DNA of 15,917 nucleotides from assembly GCA_023228295.1 (NCBI GenBank), contig JALOBP010000073.1:1-15917 (forward strand). Reading direction: 5' to 3'. The stretch's first letter is position 1. Each line of letters starts with the position of its first letter. Positions 13,273 to 15,917 of this stretch are shown piece by piece. The translations under genes were made by a program, and so were the position numbers. Origin of the DNA: Methanoregula sp. GTDB lineage: Archaea; Halobacteriota; Methanomicrobia; Methanomicrobiales; Methanospirillaceae. The notes beneath the pieces are model-generated. The model was not told the origin of the DNA and searched no databases. It saw only the letters and a list, made by a program, of their open reading frames with translations.

Positions 13273-13637
13273 CTCGACCCTCTCAAACCTTGGATGGGAA
13301 ATCTTCGCCCGGTTTTTGAAACCTTAACAGATACTCATTTTGGATATATAAATTTGCTCGTAATTTGATTGAATTTTGTAGAGTAAAATGAACAAATTTG
13401 TACATTTATTTATAAATTAAGGTTTTTTCCCTATTGATTTTCTGCGCGCTTTAACAGTTGAATGCTTTGTATAAACGATTATTAGTTAAGTAGTATTTGG
13501 TTGAGAACCCTACCGTGCCGCATGTTATTATTACAAAATCTCTAATAATTTCGGTTAAATTGGAGTTTTTCTGCGCGGTATGAAAGTGACCATTTTTGTA
13601 AATATTGATTGATCTTATTTAATGAAAAAGTCCCTAC

Positions 13638-13666
13638 AGTTCCATTATACTTAGTATAATGGAACT
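13638..13666. repeat. 29-bp perfect palindrome with single-base centre
   Basis: The left arm AGTTCCATTATACT (13638-13651) and right arm AGTATAATGGAACT (13653-13666) are exact reverse complements around a T at 13652. It lies 18 bases downstream of the membrane-protein remnant's stop, so it might be an old terminator, but length and perfection also fit a protein-binding site or element end. Confidence 0.7.
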
Positions 13667-13683
13667 ATGAGTAAATGAAAAAA

Positions 13684-13908
13684 TTACCTTCTTGTTTGTT
13701 TTCTTCTATTCCAATTAATTAGGCTGCTAAAAATTGTATCCTTAATTATTGCAATTGAATCCTCTTGTAAAACGTGTAGTAGTACCCATATTGTAATCCC
13801 GATGAGTAAGGTAAAAACAGAGAACCATTCAAGCAATGTTACCATTAAAGGAACAGTAGGTACAATAAATGAAAAAGATACTGTTGCGCTCTTACCTGCC
13901 GCGACGTA
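13684..13908 (-). pseudogene. C-terminal remnant (or small gene) of a membrane protein
   Basis: The frame is open from after a TGA at 13909-13911 to TAA at 13684-13686. It reads AAGKSATVSFSFIVPTVPL, then MVTLLEWFSVFTLLIGITIW, then VLLHVLQEDSIAIIKDTIFS and a basic end NWNRRKQTRR. There is one clear membrane helix with a cytoplasmic basic tail, preceded by a segment like the end of an exported beta domain. An ATG at 13845 would give a 53-residue protein, but no ribosome site precedes it and the reading continues upstream without a start, so a truncated larger gene is more likely. Confidence 0.45.
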
Positions 13909-13961
13909 TCACACGTAATAAAACGTTTCGACCAACCGTCAAGTAATCAGAACCCAGATAC

Positions 13962-14010
13962 GTATCACTGTTTAGTGATAGGTATATCAGGGTATCCGTG
14001 ATAGGGGGAT
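13962..14010 (+). repeat. Short dispersed repeat copy A with perfect hairpin
   Basis: GTATCACTGTTT opens both copies (here 13962 and at 14614), and blocks GGTAT and GGGTATC recur at matching spacing. In this copy TATCACT (13963-13969), GTTT, AGTGATA (13974-13980) is a perfect hairpin, and CGTGATA is repeated a little further on. Confidence 0.5.
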
Positions 14011-14255
14011 GTGTGTGGTGCGAGTTTTTTCACGGGGGGCGCTGCGTTGGAGGAGATAGATGGCGAGTGGATCAACCTTTCATCATCAATAAACATGTGA
14101 TGATTCGGCTTTATCAGTGGGATTGGGGTGTTGATTGACTGGGAACAATGGTTGATGAGATGGAGGGATTAATGAAAATTAATTCAATCGACTTTCAATT
14201 ATGAAGGAATAAATAGAGTTAATCGATAATCTTTCATCAGAATCCGGTGTTTTCT

Positions 14256-14402
14256 ATGACCCAGACTTCAGATGATCCATTTCGAAACAACAATCTTTTT
14301 TCAAATTATTATCTTGAAAAATATCTTCCTGAAAGTGTTGAATGGAAGAAAAAGGATCATATTGCAGCATTCAATTTCCCTGAAAAAATCGGCATCTCCT
14401 AA
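14256..14402 (+). pseudogene. N-terminal fragment resembling a type IIG restriction-modification enzyme
   Basis: An ATG at 14256 opens a 48-residue frame: MTQTSDDPFRNNNLFSNYYL, then EKYLPESVEWKKKDHIAAFN and FPEKIGIS before TAA. The phrase NLFSNYYLEKYLPE followed by W resembles the opening of Eco57I-like type IIG enzymes and related adenine methyltransferases, which continue for about 1000 residues. Here the frame stops where the sequence turns from AT-rich to GC-rich (about 14400-14440), so only the 5' end survives. The match is from remembered motif shape and needs a database search. Confidence 0.4.
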
Positions 14403-14439
14403 TCCACTTCACGCCCATCCACAATCAGGTACATCCCCC

Positions 14440-14586
14440 ATGCGCCTTGCCTCCGGACTCAAATCCAGGATCGACCCGCTCCGGGATAAATTCCGGGGCG
14501 GCGGGCTCAGTAACCCACTCCAGTCCATCGGGCAGCAGGTGGAATCGGACCGGGAGATCGAGGGGTTGTGCGAGGGGCTGATGTAA
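14440..14586 (+). pseudogene. GC-rich fragment resembling the C-terminus of a type IIG enzyme
   Basis: A 48-codon frame starts MRLASGLKSRIDPLRDKFRG and ends NPLQSIGQQVESDREIEGLC, then EGLM and TAA. The final pattern PLQ-x-I-x(3-5)-D-x-EI-x-x-L resembles the tail of Eco57I-type enzymes, where it is followed by a Tyr-Gly-Leu end. It could also be an independent small gene, with AGGT (14427-14430) upstream of its ATG. It is GC-rich and in a different frame from the AT-rich fragment at 14256-14402, so if both come from such enzymes they derive from different parents. Confidence 0.3.
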
Positions 14587-14613
14587 GGTCCTTCTATGAT
14601 TTTTCTTGAGCGG

Positions 14614-14656
14614 GTATCACTGTTTGGTAACAGGTATGGCGGGGTATCGGGGGGGT
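14614..14656 (+). repeat. Short dispersed repeat copy B
   Basis: GTATCACTGTTTGG is followed by GTAACAGGTAT and GGGGTATC, corresponding to copy A at 13962-14010 with about five bases missing near the 3' side. The hairpin right arm of copy A is degenerate here. Confidence 0.45.
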
Positions 14657-14710
14657 GGCCGGTCGTCCAAGAAAAGCAGAGAGAGAAAAGCGCATACAAT
14701 ATGGAATAAT

Positions 14711-14754
14711 AATTATACTCGTATTTACTAATACCACCGTATTGGGGAATAACT
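14711..14754 (+). promoter_or_regulatory. Promoter of NA37 gene with alternating GTATT/AATAC repeats
   Basis: AATTATAC (14711-14718) is a TATA-like box. GTATT (14721-14725), AATAC (14730-14734) and GTATT (14739-14743) alternate with 4-base spacers over the expected start site. GGGG (14744-14747) is a weak ribosome site for the ATG at 14755. Confidence 0.4.
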
Positions 14755-15807
14755 ATGTTTGACATAGGATCATTAGAAATCGAAAAAATTATTTTTCATG
14801 AAGTAAAAAAACAAAAAATCGGACCAAAAAAGGATCCTCCAATTTTTAGTGAAATTGAGAGCGATTTAGATGATGCAGCAAAAAATGTAATAAAGAGTCG
14901 AATTATTCTAACAATCGGATCGCCTAAATCGCATGATATTATTTTTTCATCAGGGGATTCTTCACCCGTGCCGGAAATTGTAAAATATTTTCTGAAGAAA
15001 AGAAACAACGATTCCTCAAATATCATTCCAGATTTTGTTAAAAAATCAAAAATAATTGCCCAGCATTTAAATAATATACAAACTGGTGTCAACCCTGGTG
15101 GATTTGTAACAATAATTATTGGGAAAAATAAGAAATATAATTTAGTTGCTTTACTTAAAATTGAACGAGATGAAGGCGTGCGTCTTGAAGAAACAGTAAA
15201 AGACGGAAAAAAGACCTTTAAAATCAATAATATCAAAGATTTGATTTTAACAAAGAATACAAAATTTTTCAAAATATCATTATTTCGTTCTGATACTACA
15301 GAAGAAGGTAAATACAGTGGAATGATTTGTGACAATCAATTATCTGGAAAAACAGATTATGCGAACTTCTTTTTAAAACAGTTTTTAGGATGTAATCTGA
15401 CGGATGATCCATTGATAAAAACTCAAGATTTCTACGATGTTTCGATGAATTTTTTCAAACAAAAAGTAGATGATCCTGTCACACAATCAAAATATCGACT
15501 TCATCTTTTTTCGTATTTATCAAATGAAGGAAATATGATTCAGCCTCGGAAATTTGCATCATCTGCACTTCAAACAAATCATCGAGATTCGTATGAAAAA
15601 TATTTAATTGACAAGGGTGTAGGAATCAAGGATATTATTCGAAACACTGCATTAATTGATCGTTCTATTAAAAGCATGTTTCTTGAATTTGAAAATGGAA
15701 TTAAAATTATTGGGAATCAGGATAAATTTGAGGAAAATGTGAAAACTGAGCAGCTAGTGAATGGCGATACGAAAGCTGAAGTGATCTCACGATTGAAAAA
15801 ACAATAA
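14755..15807 (+). CDS. Nucleoid-associated protein, NA37/YejK (NdpA) family
   Basis: A 350-residue protein, close to the 335-350 usual for the 37-kDa nucleoid-associated family. Family-like features are IEKIIFHEVKKQK near the N-terminus, then GGFVTIIIGKNKKYNLVALL (115-134), running into KIERDEGVRLEE with the KI-x-R-x-EG core (135-146), KFFKISLFR (170-178) and DYANFFLKQFLGC (about 200-212). Bacterial YejK binds nucleoid DNA, but its role is poorly known. The gene is strongly AT-rich (many ATA, AAA and TTA codons), unlike the host-like left half, and lies in the remnant-rich island. It ends three bases before the next start, so both form an operon. Family assignment is from motif recognition. 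Confidence 0.75.
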   Translation: MFDIGSLEIEKIIFHEVKKQKIGPKKDPPIFSEIESDLDDAAKNVIKSRIILTIGSPKSHDIIFSSGDSSPVPEIVKYFLKKRNNDSSNIIPDFVKKSKIIAQHLNNIQTGVNPGGFVTIIIGKNKKYNLVALLKIERDEGVRLEETVKDGKKTFKINNIKDLILTKNTKFFKISLFRSDTTEEGKYSGMICDNQLSGKTDYANFFLKQFLGCNLTDDPLIKTQDFYDVSMNFFKQKVDDPVTQSKYRLHLFSYLSNEGNMIQPRKFASSALQTNHRDSYEKYLIDKGVGIKDIIRNTALIDRSIKSMFLEFENGIKIIGNQDKFEENVKTEQLVNGDTKAEVISRLKKQ

Positions 15808-15810
15808 AAA

Positions 15811-15917
15811 ATGACATTAGAAGAAATTCAATTGGATTGGACGAAAAACCAAAAGAATTATAAAATTTTTAAAGAACAAGTCCAAAAGAATCTTGAATCA
15901 ATCGTAGCTGAATTGGG
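15811..15917 (+). CDS. Downstream partner of the NA37 gene, partial
   Basis: ATG at 15811 starts three bases after the NA37 stop, and the frame runs off the window after 35 codons: MTLEEIQLDWTKNQKNYKIF, then KEQVQKNLESIVAEL. This is an amphipathic, Lys/Glu/Gln-rich helical start. The spacing of W, Y and F and the LESIVAEL helix recall the lead-in of small RelA/SpoT-type nucleotide synthetases, but 35 residues cannot decide this. Same AT-rich codon use as the NA37 gene, and translation is clearly coupled. Confidence 0.6.
   Translation, partial: MTLEEIQLDWTKNQKNYKIFKEQVQKNLESIVAEL

Larger units (their letters stand above)
13273..14255. other. AT-rich intergenic stretch with palindromes and remnants
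   Basis: No intact gene was seen. It holds the promoter of the AT-rich pair (13344-13352), a direct repeat of TTCTGCGCG (13439-13447 and 13568-13576), a 29-bp palindrome (13638-13666), a membrane-protein remnant on the minus strand (13684-13908), a short repeat with a hairpin (13962-14010), and ATCATCA (14082-14088) with TGATGAT (14098-14104). Composition switches to GC-rich between about 13990 and 14070. Confidence 0.5.

Noticed and set aside
13439..13576. TTCTGCGCG direct repeat as a possible CRISPR or iteron array
   Set aside because: There are only two copies of nine bases, 129 bases apart, with no regular spacing or further units.
14796..15335. Minus-strand open frame opposite the NA37 gene
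   Set aside because: It arises from AT-rich codons of a gene with a recognisable family on the plus strand.
1..15917. tRNA, rRNA or attachment site next to a tRNA
   Set aside because: No cloverleaf-like arrangement, CCA-adjacent arm or rRNA-like block was found by eye on either strand. A covariance-model scan would be needed to exclude it fully.

Overview
The window looks like a chromosomal segment of a methanogenic archaeon, most likely of the order Methanomicrobiales (Methanoregula-like). This is inferred from gene families and signals, not from a marker gene. Several genes have a TATA-like box about 25 bases before the start codon, so their mRNAs are probably leaderless. Others carry strong GGAGG/AGGTG ribosome sites. 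Genes often end in oligo-T tracts. Products such as an iron-sulfur flavoprotein, an Endonuc_Holl-type nuclease and a Pro/Thr-linked lipoprotein fit this group. No rRNA, tRNA or CRISPR array was seen.

Left half (1 to about 8980), GC-rich host sequence: a partial HTH regulator with a perfect operator at its promoter; a membrane-anchored Holliday-resolvase-like nuclease; a small membrane protein; a lipoprotein; an HdeD/DUF308 membrane protein; a DEAD-box RNA helicase with a DbpA-type RNA-binding tail, divergent from an iron-sulfur flavoprotein; an RNase Z-like metallo-hydrolase; a four-helix membrane protein; a frameshifted remnant of a secreted protein; a small acidic protein behind a perfect inverted repeat; a small Cys-containing protein; and an endonuclease/exonuclease/phosphatase family enzyme.

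Middle (8981 to about 12420), accessory: about 900 bases without a confident gene; a two-gene operon of unknown function (167 aa soluble plus 42 aa membrane peptide) whose leader holds two matching hairpins; a GNAT toxin-like gene preceded three bases upstream by a 50 aa partner, with an 18-bp palindrome at the promoter; and a winged-HTH regulator. The toxin-antitoxin and regulator genes are bracketed by a direct repeat of about 70 bp. The second copy forms the C-terminus of the regulator. A transposase 3' remnant follows.

Right part (about 12420 to the end), mostly AT-rich and probably acquired horizontally: a two-gene module (60 aa plus a tail-anchored helical protein), about 1 kb of intergenic DNA with a 29-bp palindrome and a membrane-protein remnant, two short fragments that look like the ends of type IIG restriction-modification enzymes lying between copies of a second short repeat, and finally an NA37/YejK-family nucleoid-associated protein followed three bases later by a gene that runs off the window. 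The region reads as a decaying and reassembled defence or mobile-element island.
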